A stretch of 64,000 nucleotides of DNA from Candidatus Poribacteria bacterium (GCA_022827625.1 JAJEIE010000008.1:62001-126000); one strand, 5' to 3'. Shown: positions 52,200 to 60,940, counted from the first letter of the stretch. Notes: generated by a model from the sequence alone, not told the origin. A program made the numbers and translations.

Positions 52200-53576
52200 A
52201 TGAGAAAAGCACGGGGCGATTTGACCCGTGGAAGTATTTTTAGACACCTTCTACGGCTCTCTGTACCGATAATATTCAGCTACATTCTCCAAGATGCCTT
52301 CAACATCGTTGATATGATTTTCGTTGGAAGATTGGGTCCGGGTGCAATCGCTGCTGTGGGAGTCAGTGGAAATTTACTCCGATTGATTGGTGTTTTCTCG
52401 CTCGGTGTCTCAACGGGTGCTGGGATTATGGTCGCGCAGTATCTCGGTGCTCGTAACCTCGAAAAAGCCGAGCACATCGCAATGCAAGCGATCTTCCTGG
52501 CTGTTTTTTTCTCTATCGGTGTCACCCTTGTTGGTTATCCGCTCGCCGAGACCGGTTTACGTGCCGTCCGCATGGGTGATCCAGAGGTACTACGTCTCGG
52601 GACAACTTATATGCACATCACGCTCTTCGGTATCAGCACAATGTTTGTGTCGATGGCTCTCGGTTCTATTTTCCGTGCCGGTGGTGATTCCTTTACACCG
52701 ATGATTGTGCTGGTCTTCTCAACACTGATTAACATTGTGTTAGATCCGTTGTTGATTTTCGGCTTATGGGGATTCCCGAAGTTGGGGGTAGCCGGTTCAG
52801 CGTATGCAACGCTTATCGGACGTGGCGCAGGGGTGTTCGTGCTACTTTATCTCTGCTGGACAAACCGCGCCCCGGTGTCGCTGCGACGAGTGCAATACCG
52901 AGTAGACCTGACGGAGATGATTGACATTTTACGGCTCGGTGTTTATAGTTCCCTGCAAGGCTTCTGGCGGCATTTATCGAGGCTCGGCTTTATCTGGGTA
53001 ATTGGACCCTATGGTAAAAACATCATCGCCGCATATACAATTTGCATGCGACTTCGGATTCTGGTCATGAATCCCGGTTTCGGTATCGCAAACTCAGTCT
53101 CGCCATTGGTTGGACAGAATTTGGGCGCGAATCAGATGGAACGCGCCGAAAAGTCTACAAAGATTGCGAACCTTTTAGGCACTGCGCTCATGGCAGTCAT
53201 CGGGGCAGTTTTCCTCGTTTTCCCGCAGACTTTCATTCGGATTTTTACACCCGACACGACTGTTGTCGAAATCGGAGCTGTTTATTTGCAGTTTCTGTCC
53301 CCAACGTTTGGATTTATTGCTTTTTCGCTTATTTTAGGCAGAGCACTCAACGGTGCCGGGGATACACTCTCTCCGATGATAATTACACTCGCTTCGCAGG
53401 TAGGGGTCGGTTTAGGACTCGTAATTCTGCTGTCGCATTTCATTGGACTCAACGGCGTTTGGTTGGGGATTGCCCTCTCAAATGTCGTTCAAGGTCTCGT
53501 GATGTGGCTTTGGTATCGGACCGGAAGGTGGAAAACAATAAAACTTGTTAATAGACAAGTGCCGAAAGAGGCGTAG
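52200..53576 (+). CDS. MATE-family efflux transporter
   Basis: 458 residues with 12 predicted helices. The MatE halves begin with RLSVPIIFSYILQDAFNIVD, then MIFVGRLGPGAIAAVGVSGN, and repeat in the second half around ISIVLGRALNG-like segments (FSLILGRALNGAGDTLSPMI). The MATE proteins expel drugs or metabolites by sodium or proton exchange. There is no Shine-Dalgarno before ATG 52200, but the N-terminus fits the family. An adjoining palindrome and promoter may allow regulation. The rhodanese gene starts 53 bp after the stop on the same strand, so the two could be cotranscribed. Confidence 0.93.
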   Translation: MRKARGDLTRGSIFRHLLRLSVPIIFSYILQDAFNIVDMIFVGRLGPGAIAAVGVSGNLLRLIGVFSLGVSTGAGIMVAQYLGARNLEKAEHIAMQAIFLAVFFSIGVTLVGYPLAETGLRAVRMGDPEVLRLGTTYMHITLFGISTMFVSMALGSIFRAGGDSFTPMIVLVFSTLINIVLDPLLIFGLWGFPKLGVAGSAYATLIGRGAGVFVLLYLCWTNRAPVSLRRVQYRVDLTEMIDILRLGVYSSLQGFWRHLSRLGFIWVIGPYGKNIIAAYTICMRLRILVMNPGFGIANSVSPLVGQNLGANQMERAEKSTKIANLLGTALMAVIGAVFLVFPQTFIRIFTPDTTVVEIGAVYLQFLSPTFGFIAFSLILGRALNGAGDTLSPMIITLASQVGVGLGLVILLSHFIGLNGVWLGIALSNVVQGLVMWLWYRTGRWKTIKLVNRQVPKEA

Positions 53577-53629
53577 GGAAACCGACACACGCCGACGGCG
53601 TTAAAAATAACTTTAATAAGGAGTTGTCA

Positions 53630-54466
53630 ATGGATGATTACAAAGGCTATGTAAATCCACAATTAGTTATCTCTGCTGAGGAATTGAAAGGCTCCCTTGA
53701 CGATGAAACCTACTGCATCGTCGATACACGACCGACTTATGAATATATGCGTGGGCATATTCCCGGCGCGCTGCATTTAGATCTGTTCGGTTTGAGCCTT
53801 ATTGATACCAGCAAAGAGACGTTTGATACCTTTATGTGGATGATAGCATATCTGTTTCAACAACGCGGACTTGATCCCGGTAAACCGATTGTCTGGTATG
53901 AGGACATCTCTGGAACGCGCGCCTCTCGCGGGTTTTGGTTTTGTGAGTATTTAGGACACCCTGAAACCCGTTTGTTGGATGGCGGTTTCAAGGCATGGCT
54001 CGCAGCCGATGGACCTGTGAGTACAACAGGTGTTGAACCCCCAGAAGTGCCACCCTTTCCGATAAATGCTCAACACGATATACACATGGATGCCGATGTG
54101 ATCCGTGTGCTGCTCAGTCGGGACGACTTTATCCGTTTGGATACTCGAACGGATGATGAGCACTACGGTAGGGTTGCCCGGGCGGAACGCCCAGGTGCGA
54201 TTCCCGGCTCTATTCACATTGAATGGCTCGATAATCTGGATGAAGCGGGAGCTTTTAAGTCTGCCGATGAACTCCGACAGATGTATGAGGCGGTCGGGAT
54301 TACACCCGATAAACAGGTCATGTGCTACTGACAGGGCGGATACCGCTCTTCCCAAGCCTATTTGGCGTTGCGGCTTTTAGGATACCCGAAAGTCAGTAAC
54401 TACATAGGCTCATGGAAAGAGTGGGGTGACCGGCTGGATTTGCCGGTCGAAATTCCAGAGGCTTAA
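53630..54466 (+). CDS. Probable selenocysteine-containing thiosulfate/3-mercaptopyruvate sulfurtransferase (rhodanese), UGA at 54329-54331
   Basis: A two-domain rhodanese interrupted by TGA at codon 234. The N-terminal domain ([27 protein letters not shown]) has Asp instead of Cys in its loop ([11 protein letters not shown]), as is usual for the non-catalytic half. The C-terminal domain ([20 protein letters not shown]) reads DKQVMCY-UGA-QGGYRSS, aligning UGA with the catalytic Cys of VxYCQxGxRS. The frame continues [18 protein letters not shown] to TAA 54464-54466, only 3 bp before the convergent hydrolase stop. ATG 53630 has AAGGAG upstream. Read-through as Sec gives 278 residues, a normal length. 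The alternative is a nonsense mutation at that codon. Confidence 0.8.
54332..54376 (+). promoter_or_regulatory. Candidate bacterial SECIS region after the UGA
   Basis: Hand folding offers two hairpins: CCGC (54343-54346) with GCGG (54370-54373), plus an inner AAGCC/GGC-UU stem; or AAGCC (54354-54358) with GGCTT (54372-54376) and a 13-nt loop starting 28 nt after the UGA. Distance fits a bacterial SECIS, but the loop does not begin with a G-containing pair, so the element is uncertain. Confidence 0.3.
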
Positions 54467-54469
54467 AAC

Positions 54470-55207
54470 TTACGGTGTATGGAACTTCCTTATGACTTTA
54501 CTGATTTCATTCGGGCATTCGTGTGGCAAGTAATGTCCAGTATTGGGAATCCATATCCATTGGGTGTTCGGATTGGGCGGAATGCGGAGCTGCTGTGCAG
54601 TCGTATCATTCCGTCCAATGCTCCCAAAGACTTCATAGATAGGAATCCGTGCCTGCTTAAGGTAGGCATAGCCGTCGAATTCTTTTACCGATTCCCAGAA
54701 GTTGTCCCAGACTTCAGACTTAAAACGGCTTCGCGTCTCTTCAGACTTTTGCTGAATGTGCGCAATCTCGGTTTCTTGCAATGAACCGTAAAAGCGTCCA
54801 GCGTCGAAAGCACTCCCCGCGGAGGCGAGGCTCGTCCACCCTTCCAATAAAACAAGCCCAACAACAGACGATGAATGTTGCGCAGCTTCCATTGCGACCA
54901 TTCCACCGAGACTGTGCCCAACAATTACCAATTCTTGAAGACACAAATAGTCTATAAGATATAAAACATCCTCAGCAAGACCGGCTAACGTAAAGGACTG
55001 CGTAGGCACAGTACTTTGTCCATGCCCACGAAAATCAAGAGCTATGCAACGCGAATTCCGAGGCACTCCTTCAATCACCCGGACCCAATCTGATGAATCG
55101 CACCCAGTGCCGTGTAGAAAGAGAAACGGCTGACCTGCATCGTCTGAATCAGTGTAGGACATCTTTCCCCAATGCATGGGGAGTACTGCCATAGTATATT
55201 GTCCCAT
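54470..55207 (-). CDS. Alpha/beta-hydrolase fold protein
   Basis: 245 residues. FLHGTGCDSSDWVRVIEGVP supplies the oxyanion-hole region, VGHSLGGM the nucleophile elbow Ser, and TGHYLPHE the catalytic His; LDFRGHGQS and an acid near EVFGSIGRND complete the fold. These hydrolases cleave esters, amides or C-C bonds; the substrate is unknown. It is the downstream neighbour of the amidohydrolase on the minus strand, separated by 62 bp containing an inverted repeat. Its stop lies only 3 bp from the end of the extended rhodanese frame, a tight convergent pair. Confidence 0.88.
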   Translation of the reverse strand: MGQYTMAVLPMHWGKMSYTDSDDAGQPFLFLHGTGCDSSDWVRVIEGVPRNSRCIALDFRGHGQSTVPTQSFTLAGLAEDVLYLIDYLCLQELVIVGHSLGGMVAMEAAQHSSSVVGLVLLEGWTSLASAGSAFDAGRFYGSLQETEIAHIQQKSEETRSRFKSEVWDNFWESVKEFDGYAYLKQARIPIYEVFGSIGRNDTTAQQLRIPPNPNTQWIWIPNTGHYLPHECPNEISKVIRKFHTP

Positions 55208-55224
55208 TTCAATCCATCGCCGCT

Positions 55225-55266
55225 GGCGAGGTGTTTTTGCTGGGGTGTTTCCCTCCTAACCTCGCC
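55225..55266. repeat. Inverted repeat GGCGAGGT / AACCTCGCC, copy 2
   Basis: Same arms as at 48245-48298, here 25 nt apart, between the amidohydrolase and the hydrolase genes. The inner sequences of the two copies are not related. Confidence 0.5.
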
Positions 55267-55269
55267 AAT

Positions 55270-56112
55270 TTACGCTAAACTCCAAATCTCCGCCGCTGTG
55301 CCACCAAGAATTCGATCCTTATCATCCGCTGTCAAAAACGGTAGCCTTTCTCGGATGAGGCGAAGTTCCTGCTCTAAAGACGGCCAGTTGTGTTTTTGTC
55401 TATGGTGTCCCGGGTAGCCTGTCCCCCATACCGTCCGTGATGCACCGAAAGCCGAAAGCAATTTTTCGATGAAAGGCTGGACATCTGTATAAGGAAAGTC
55501 TTGATGAGAGCGTCCAGCGACATCCGATAATTTAAAATAGACATTATCGTATCGGGCGAGATCCACAATCGGCTGGAAAGCAGCTGCTTCGGCATCCACC
55601 TGTGGGTATCCCATGTGATCAAGGATGAGCGTGAGATGCGGGTACGCTTCCGCGATAACCCCAACCTGATCAGCGAACTCGGCGCGTAGGTGGAATTGGA
55701 TAATTGCGTCTAAGGCAGCGATCTCTTCCCACATCGGTCTGTTCTGTTCCGTTAGCAATATCTTTTCATCAGGATAGTACATCGGATGGAAACGGAAACC
55801 CTCCAACCCCCGTTCTTTTATCCAATACCGGACCTGGTCCGCATTTTTGGGATCTTGTGGGTCGATTAAGCCGTGTCCGATGAATCGATTTGGAAACCGC
55901 GCCACAGAGTCAGCGATATATCCGTTATCCCAGGTAGACCAACTCGTCTGGACCAACACCGTCCAATCTACGCTGTGTGCGTCCATTTCTGCCAAAAGTT
56001 CATCGGCAGTCCCGGGTTCGTCTGGATACGAGTTCCACGTCGGAGCCGTGGGACCGACAGGATATTTCGGTGGATCGATTTCCCAAACATGAACATGTGT
56101 ATCTACAATCAT
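55270..56112 (-). CDS. Metal-dependent amidohydrolase (TIM-barrel, amidohydrolase 2 family)
   Basis: About 280 residues. The N-terminal metal motif VDTHVHVW is typical, with further conserved elements GHGLIDPQDP, FRFHPMYYP, LILDHMGYP and WGTGYPGH near the end. These enzymes hydrolyse or decarboxylate aromatic and lactone substrates. ATG 56112 with GAGGAG upstream is preferred over the 56133 TTG, which lies upstream of that site. The gene follows moeA by 22 bp on the same strand, so an operon moeA-amidohydrolase-hydrolase is likely. Substrate unknown. Confidence 0.9.
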   Translation of the reverse strand: MIVDTHVHVWEIDPPKYPVGPTAPTWNSYPDEPGTADELLAEMDAHSVDWTVLVQTSWSTWDNGYIADSVARFPNRFIGHGLIDPQDPKNADQVRYWIKERGLEGFRFHPMYYPDEKILLTEQNRPMWEEIAALDAIIQFHLRAEFADQVGVIAEAYPHLTLILDHMGYPQVDAEAAAFQPIVDLARYDNVYFKLSDVAGRSHQDFPYTDVQPFIEKLLSAFGASRTVWGTGYPGHHRQKHNWPSLEQELRLIRERLPFLTADDKDRILGGTAAEIWSLA

Positions 56113-56134
56113 GGGAAGCTCCTCAATACTCAAT

Positions 56135-57337
56135 TTAGAACAGAAACTGTGCGTCTACTGTTTCCCCAGCATCTAACGTTACCCCGGCTGGAATCGTAAT
56201 CAAACCGTTTGCCAAGACGAGTGAATGCAAGATACCTGACCCTTGGGGTCCCGTTGTTTCGGCGGTGTATTGTCCATCGGATGCTTTGAGGATCGCTCGC
56301 ATGTAGTTAACGCGTCCATCTCTGTTGGTGATACTCTCTGAGAGAACCGCTTTGAAGGTCGGACGGAGTAGGGCTCTATGGCCCGCCATTTTCAAAAGCG
56401 CGGGACGCACAAAGAGCTCAAACACGACGAGCGAAGAGACTGGATTGCCGGGCAATCCGAAAATCGGTTTCCCATCTGCGATGCCGTAAGCCTGCGGTTT
56501 TCCGGGTTTCATAGCGACGCGCCAGAAGTTAATCTTACCCAGTTTCTCCAAAACGTTTTTCACAATGTCGTGCTCCCCTACCGAAACGCCACCACTTGTG
56601 ATGAGCGCGTCCGCTTCTGAAAGCGCGACGCGAAAAATTCGCTCCGTTTCTGCCGCGTCATCGCGGGCGATCCCCATATCAATAGGAATCCCACCGGCTT
56701 CTTCAACCTGCGCATAGAGACCGTAACGGTTGCTGTCCCGAATTTTTCCCGGTTCAAGCGATGCACCGAGTGGCGTGAGCTCATCGCCTGTGGAGACAAT
56801 CGCAACAGTAGGTTTCCGATGTACCAAAACCTCGGCGCAATTGAGAGAAGCGAGCATTGAGACCTCCGGCGGACGCAGGTGTTTCCCTTTTCCCATCACC
56901 ACGGCACCTACCTTGACGCTTTCACCTGTGAAACGGACGTTTTCATATTTCTTAACGCCTTCAAAGATTTTGAGTTCACTATTTTCTTCTCGGGTTACCT
57001 CCTGCATGACGACCGCATCGGCACCCGCAGGCATCATAGCACCCGTCATGATACGCGCTGCTTCTCCTTCCCGAACCTGATTTGTAGGCGCATACCCCGC
57101 AGCGATAGTTTCTACAACTGAGAGAGCAGCCGGGTTTTCTTGGGAAGCATTTTGGACATCCGCTGCACGCACCGCATATCCATCCATCGCCGAATTATCA
57201 AAAGGCGGAATGTTTTCTGCAGCACTTAGTTCTTCTGCCAGAACATAATCCGCACACTCCAAAATGCCTCGCCTTTCTGACGGCAAAACCGGAATCGTAT
57301 TTAGCATCTGTTGACGGGCGGCTTCAACACTGAGCAT
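56135..57337 (-). CDS. moeA: Molybdopterin molybdenumtransferase
   Basis: 400 residues. Motifs of MoeA are present: PPFDNSAMDGYAVRA, RIMTGAMMPAGADAVVMQEV, VAIVSTGDELTPLG, DALITSGGVSVGEHDIV and FGLPGNPVSSLVVFELFV. The enzyme inserts molybdate into adenylylated molybdopterin to form the molybdenum cofactor. ATG 57337 is preceded by AAGGAG; the ORF from 57370 adds eleven residues without a better site. No other moa/mog genes are near. This implies molybdoenzymes in the organism. Confidence 0.95.
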   Translation of the reverse strand: MLSVEAARQQMLNTIPVLPSERRGILECADYVLAEELSAAENIPPFDNSAMDGYAVRAADVQNASQENPAALSVVETIAAGYAPTNQVREGEAARIMTGAMMPAGADAVVMQEVTREENSELKIFEGVKKYENVRFTGESVKVGAVVMGKGKHLRPPEVSMLASLNCAEVLVHRKPTVAIVSTGDELTPLGASLEPGKIRDSNRYGLYAQVEEAGGIPIDMGIARDDAAETERIFRVALSEADALITSGGVSVGEHDIVKNVLEKLGKINFWRVAMKPGKPQAYGIADGKPIFGLPGNPVSSLVVFELFVRPALLKMAGHRALLRPTFKAVLSESITNRDGRVNYMRAILKASDGQYTAETTGPQGSGILHSLVLANGLITIPAGVTLDAGETVDAQFLF

Positions 57338-57421
57338 ATATTTTTTCTCCTTCGCATAATCTTTTCCCAATATGATAAAGCATCATGCCGATAAGTGCAA
57401 GCCTATCTTTTCAAGCTTCGT

Positions 57422-57450
57422 TTGACATTGACGTAATCCTATGATATAAT
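57422..57450 (+). promoter_or_regulatory. Consensus sigma70 promoter of the metal-uptake cluster
   Basis: TTGACA (57422-57427), 17-nt spacer, TATAAT (57445-57450), preceded by TGA: perfect matches in both hexamers and ideal spacing. The AT-rich sequence around the -10 (GATATAATATTC) is partly palindromic, which might serve a metal repressor such as Zur or Fur, but the match is weak. Confidence 0.9.
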
Positions 57451-57502
57451 ATTCCACAAATCAATTGGCGATCATTTTTTCTAACGGTACAGGTTTCGGT
57501 TT

Positions 57503-57844
57503 ATGAAAAACGGTAATGCATTCCGCAAAATGCTAACATCAGAGCATAACTTGAAAACCTACATCGCAATAGGCTTATGTTGCTATCTCGCGATGCTGAG
57601 TCTTATTGCTCTGACACACGAGCATACCGCACATACACATTCTGAAGAGAACTGTACAGCCTGTTTCTATAACAGTCAGCATGTCGGCGTTGAAATTACA
57701 ACCTTTGCACTCATTTTCCCATCTCTTTTCGATGCTACGTTCTCATTTTATGAGTCCGTTTTTCTCCCCTTAGAGCTCCCAACAAACACGCGAAGTCGTG
57801 CCCCACCTGTATTCTTCAATGAACTCTCAATTGCTATCGGTTAG
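57503..57844 (+). CDS. Small His/Cys-rich membrane protein, probable metal-associated
   Basis: 113 residues. A single hydrophobic segment (AIGLCCYLAMLSLIALTHEH) is followed by a metal-ligand cluster HEHTAHTHSEENCTACFYNS, with two cysteines in CxxC spacing and several His. The rest has a second hydrophobic stretch. Small proteins of this plan (DUF2946-like) often precede metal transport genes. The protein probably lies in the inner membrane with the cluster outside. It is the first gene after the perfect promoter at 57422. Role inferred from composition and neighbours; no enzyme motif. Confidence 0.65.
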   Translation: MKNGNAFRKMLTSEHNLKTYIAIGLCCYLAMLSLIALTHEHTAHTHSEENCTACFYNSQHVGVEITTFALIFPSLFDATFSFYESVFLPLELPTNTRSRAPPVFFNELSIAIG

Positions 57845-58042
57845 AAGCGAAATTTATTAAAATTTACGCAATACTGCCAGTGTGTAGGTTAGGTTCAGTG
57901 TTGTGAAGCTAACGCACACCGAAAGAGTTTCTTGTTTACTGTGTGAGTTCTGTGTATCTATAATATCCAAGTTACTTGCTGCTATTTTTATATAGTGAGG
58001 CGGGCAGGTTGTAACTGCCTTCTGAAAAAAATGGAGAATACA

Positions 58043-58663
58043 ATGTTTATATCCTGTTATAGGAGCGACTTTTCTGTCGTTATTTCTCGGTTCTTATTAC
58101 TGGCTTTCGTCGCGGTCCTCCCCTTTATTGGGGGTTGTGGCGAAGATGATAACCCTATTGTTGATGAAGATGATCACGAAGAAGAAGAAATGCTCCACGC
58201 TGATGCAGACGGTTTTGTCTTAGAAGTTAACGAAACCGAAGTCTATCGTCAGTTCCAAGGCACCGAGACCGGGGAGCTTACCCTCGGAGTCGGCGAAGAA
58301 ATTGAGGTCCATGTTGCCTTTCTTGACGCGAGTGGTGCGGAAGTCCATATCGGTGAAGAGGAAGGCGAAGACGAACATGAACATGACGAAGAGGAGACCT
58401 TCGCCTTGGGCTTGACGGGGTATGATCCCGCTATTATTGACATCCATCTGTCTGAAGGCGAAGACGGACATGCCGAAGAAGAACATGAAGGTGAAGAACA
58501 CGAGGATGAAGAACATGAAGGCGAAGAACACGGTGAAGAAGGGTTTGCACATTTTGAAGTCGTTGGACTGAAAGCAGGCACAACCCAAATCACACTCCAG
58601 CTTCTTCACGGTGATCATCCTGACTTCACGGCAGCACTCCCAATACCTGTGACCGTTCAATGA
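58043..58663 (+). CDS. Acidic, His-rich lipoprotein, probable periplasmic metal buffer
   Basis: About 206 residues. Signal peptide with lipobox (LPFIGGCGED), then a low-complexity acidic region, an Ig-like part (LEVNETEVYRQF; GEEIEVHVAF), a second His/Glu-rich tract (EEHEGEEHEDEEHEGEEHG), and a C-terminal beta segment (FEVVGLKAGTTQITLQL). Repeated EEH/EDEEH units are typical of zinc or copper binding. ATG 58043 is preceded by GGAG at 7 bases; the start at 57995 would add a cysteine-rich segment without a ribosome site. The TonB receptor gene starts 10 bp after its stop, so the two are linked. Confidence 0.75.
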   Translation: MFISCYRSDFSVVISRFLLLAFVAVLPFIGGCGEDDNPIVDEDDHEEEEMLHADADGFVLEVNETEVYRQFQGTETGELTLGVGEEIEVHVAFLDASGAEVHIGEEEGEDEHEHDEEETFALGLTGYDPAIIDIHLSEGEDGHAEEEHEGEEHEDEEHEGEEHGEEGFAHFEVVGLKAGTTQITLQLLHGDHPDFTAALPIPVTVQ

Positions 58664-58673
58664 GGAGCAAACC

Positions 58674-60935
58674 ATGTTAGGCACTTGTGCCTATCTGCAC
58701 ACATCTTCTCTGGTAGGTGCGCTTTTTAAGCGTACCTGCCTATTTGTATTGGTTTCCGCGATAGTCTGTTTCTGCTGCTATCTCAGGAATGCCCAAAGTG
58801 CTGAGGCAACGCTGTCTCTGAACGGGGAGGTTGTCGAAACGCAGAGCCGTGCCGGACTTGCTGGGGTTACCGTTCGTATTATCGGGCTTGAGAAGCGCGT
58901 ACAGACCGACGCAAACGGGCAGTTTAAGTTTGACGGCGTACCGGCAGGACAGCAGACGCTTCAGTTCATGAAAGTCGGCTATCGGCAGTTTGAACAGACG
59001 ATTGATGTCAATGCATCTACGCCTTATCTTCAGATTGCTTTGGAGGCACTGCCGTTTCAACTCGAAACAATTAGAGTGTACGGTGCAAACCGTGATCTTT
59101 CACAGTTTGAGGAGACAACCGATTTAGCACTCAGTGAGGCTGAACTCCAAAGACGGGTCGGCATGACCTTGGCAAACGCACTGGCAAATGAGACAGGTGT
59201 TTCGCAAAGGACAATGGGACGAGCGGTCGCACGTCCTGTCATTCGCGGACTCGGTGGAGACAGACTCCTCATCCTTGAAAACGGTGAACGCACAGGTGAT
59301 AAATCCGCTTCCAGTGCTGACCACGCGGTGTCGATTGACCCAACGACCGCAGAGGGGATCGAAGTCACACGCGGTCCGGCATCACTCATCTACGGATCAA
59401 GCACGTTGGGGGGTGTGATTAACGTCAAAAGCAATAACATCCCTCAGGTTTTGCCAAAACGCGTTAACATGCATCTAAAGTTCCAAAGTGAGTCCGTGAA
59501 CTCAGGGCTGACAGGGACAACGGGCTTAACCCTCCCACTGGGTGATTTTGCTGGGAATCTGGAGTGGAATCGTCGTCTCGCCTCTGATATACAAACGCCA
59601 GTAGGTATACTCGAAAACACTGCCCTTTCAAACGTTAATTTTTCAGGGGGTACTTCGCTGATTAAGCCGTGGGGCTTCATCGGTGCCTCCGGAAGCAGCT
59701 ACCGTTCGGATTACGGTATCCCGGGTTCCCCAGAGGGTCATCTCAGCGGCGTTAACATTGCTCTGAACAAACAGCGTTATGAAGGGCAGATGGAGTATCG
59801 CTTCAATAGAGCAATGCTTAAAAAGGTAAAACTCCAGACCGCCTACACCCGTTATCAGCATCAAGAGTTGGAATCAAACGGAGCACTGGGGGTGGAATTC
59901 GGGTTGCTAACCTACAACTTCTCAGCGATGGCTCACGTCTTGGGCAGTGCTATCGCTGGCGTATCCGGTGAATACCGTGACCATGCAACAGGCGGATTTT
60001 ACTGGACACCTCACACCCGTGAGTTCGCTGCCGCAGGGTTTTATTTTAACCAACATAACTTCGACAAACTCACTTTACAAGCGGCTATCCGTTACGACAT
60101 TAGGCGTTCAGAACCTTTTAGACCCGGTACGGTTATCCGCGCTGGAACCGTTCAACGCCGCGACTTTAACGGCTTGTCAGCCGCTACGGCTGCAATTTAC
60201 CGCTGGACAGATAAGTTGAATATCGGAACTTCCTTGATGAAGACATTCCGCCCACCCGGTATCGAAGAACTTTTTAGCGATGGACCGCACTTAGCTGTCT
60301 ATTCCTATGAGATAGGGAGTGCCGAGTTGGAACCTGAGATCGGCTATGGTGCTGAGTTTTTTGTCAGATACGCAACGGATAGGTTCAGGCTAAATCTGAT
60401 CCTGTTTCGAAATCGTATATACAACTACCTCATTCCGACGAACACGGGTCTAAAGGAGTGGGGTAGCGGGGCAGCAGGTTGGTTGTGGATTTACCAATAC
60501 ATGGGGCATCATGTTCTGATGAACGGAATTGAGATCCAGGTGGGTGGTGAGGTGCTGCCCCAAGTCCGCCTCGACTTCGATATGAGCGGTGTCCGTGGGA
60601 GGCTTGAACCCACCAGACGACCCTTGGAACGTATGCCGCCCCTCAACGGCAAACTTGTTCTCAGTTACACACCGTCCCCTTTTCACTTCCACGTGACATC
60701 CCGTTTTTCAGGCCGCCAAACCCGACTCGGCGAATTTGAGGAACCGACGGATGGGTATCTCGTCTATGATGTCGGTGGCTATCTCAATTTTTCGTGGTGG
60801 CAGCTTGAGAACATGCTGGTGTTCGAGCTTGAGAACCTTCTCAATACAGAATATCGCGAACATTTGTCTCGTATCAAATCGGTGATGCCAGAACCCGGGC
60901 GGAATGTGAAATTTCTGTACAAACTTAATTTTTAG
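58674..60935 (+). CDS. TonB-dependent outer-membrane receptor, probably for a metal ion
   Basis: 753 residues. After the signal region, a carboxypeptidase-regulatory-like beta domain (GVTVRIIGLEKRVQTDANGQ; GYRQFEQTIDV) precedes the plug (VIRGLGGDRLLILENGERTG; TRGPASLIYGSSTLGGVINV) and a 22-strand barrel ending in LVFELENLLNTEYREHLSR and a C-terminal NVKFLYKLNF aromatic end. Such receptors pull ligands across the outer membrane with TonB-ExbBD. The plan resembles ZnuD-like zinc receptors, and the neighbouring His/Glu-rich proteins support a metal, most likely zinc, but the ligand is not proven. GAGGAG lies before ATG 58674. Confidence 0.88.
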   Translation: MLGTCAYLHTSSLVGALFKRTCLFVLVSAIVCFCCYLRNAQSAEATLSLNGEVVETQSRAGLAGVTVRIIGLEKRVQTDANGQFKFDGVPAGQQTLQFMKVGYRQFEQTIDVNASTPYLQIALEALPFQLETIRVYGANRDLSQFEETTDLALSEAELQRRVGMTLANALANETGVSQRTMGRAVARPVIRGLGGDRLLILENGERTGDKSASSADHAVSIDPTTAEGIEVTRGPASLIYGSSTLGGVINVKSNNIPQVLPKRVNMHLKFQSESVNSGLTGTTGLTLPLGDFAGNLEWNRRLASDIQTPVGILENTALSNVNFSGGTSLIKPWGFIGASGSSYRSDYGIPGSPEGHLSGVNIALNKQRYEGQMEYRFNRAMLKKVKLQTAYTRYQHQELESNGALGVEFGLLTYNFSAMAHVLGSAIAGVSGEYRDHATGGFYWTPHTREFAAAGFYFNQHNFDKLTLQAAIRYDIRRSEPFRPGTVIRAGTVQRRDFNGLSAATAAIYRWTDKLNIGTSLMKTFRPPGIEELFSDGPHLAVYSYEIGSAELEPEIGYGAEFFVRYATDRFRLNLILFRNRIYNYLIPTNTGLKEWGSGAAGWLWIYQYMGHHVLMNGIEIQVGGEVLPQVRLDFDMSGVRGRLEPTRRPLERMPPLNGKLVLSYTPSPFHFHVTSRFSGRQTRLGEFEEPTDGYLVYDVGGYLNFSWWQLENMLVFELENLLNTEYREHLSRIKSVMPEPGRNVKFLYKLNF

Positions 60936-60940
60936 TTCAA

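Noticed and set aside
53630-54331. Genome-wide reassignment of TGA
   Set aside because: Many other genes here end normally at TGA (for example 4741 and 18747) with no conserved sequence beyond, so a general recoding is not supported.
53630-54331. Rhodanese as a complete shorter gene ending at the TGA
   Set aside because: The catalytic loop and the last strands and helices of the second rhodanese domain would be missing, and conserved sequence continues in frame past the TGA.
58220-58684. 154-codon minus-strand ORF opposite the acidic lipoprotein
   Set aside because: Its Phe-rich composition is the mirror of GAA/GAT-rich codons on the plus strand; no ribosome site or family match.
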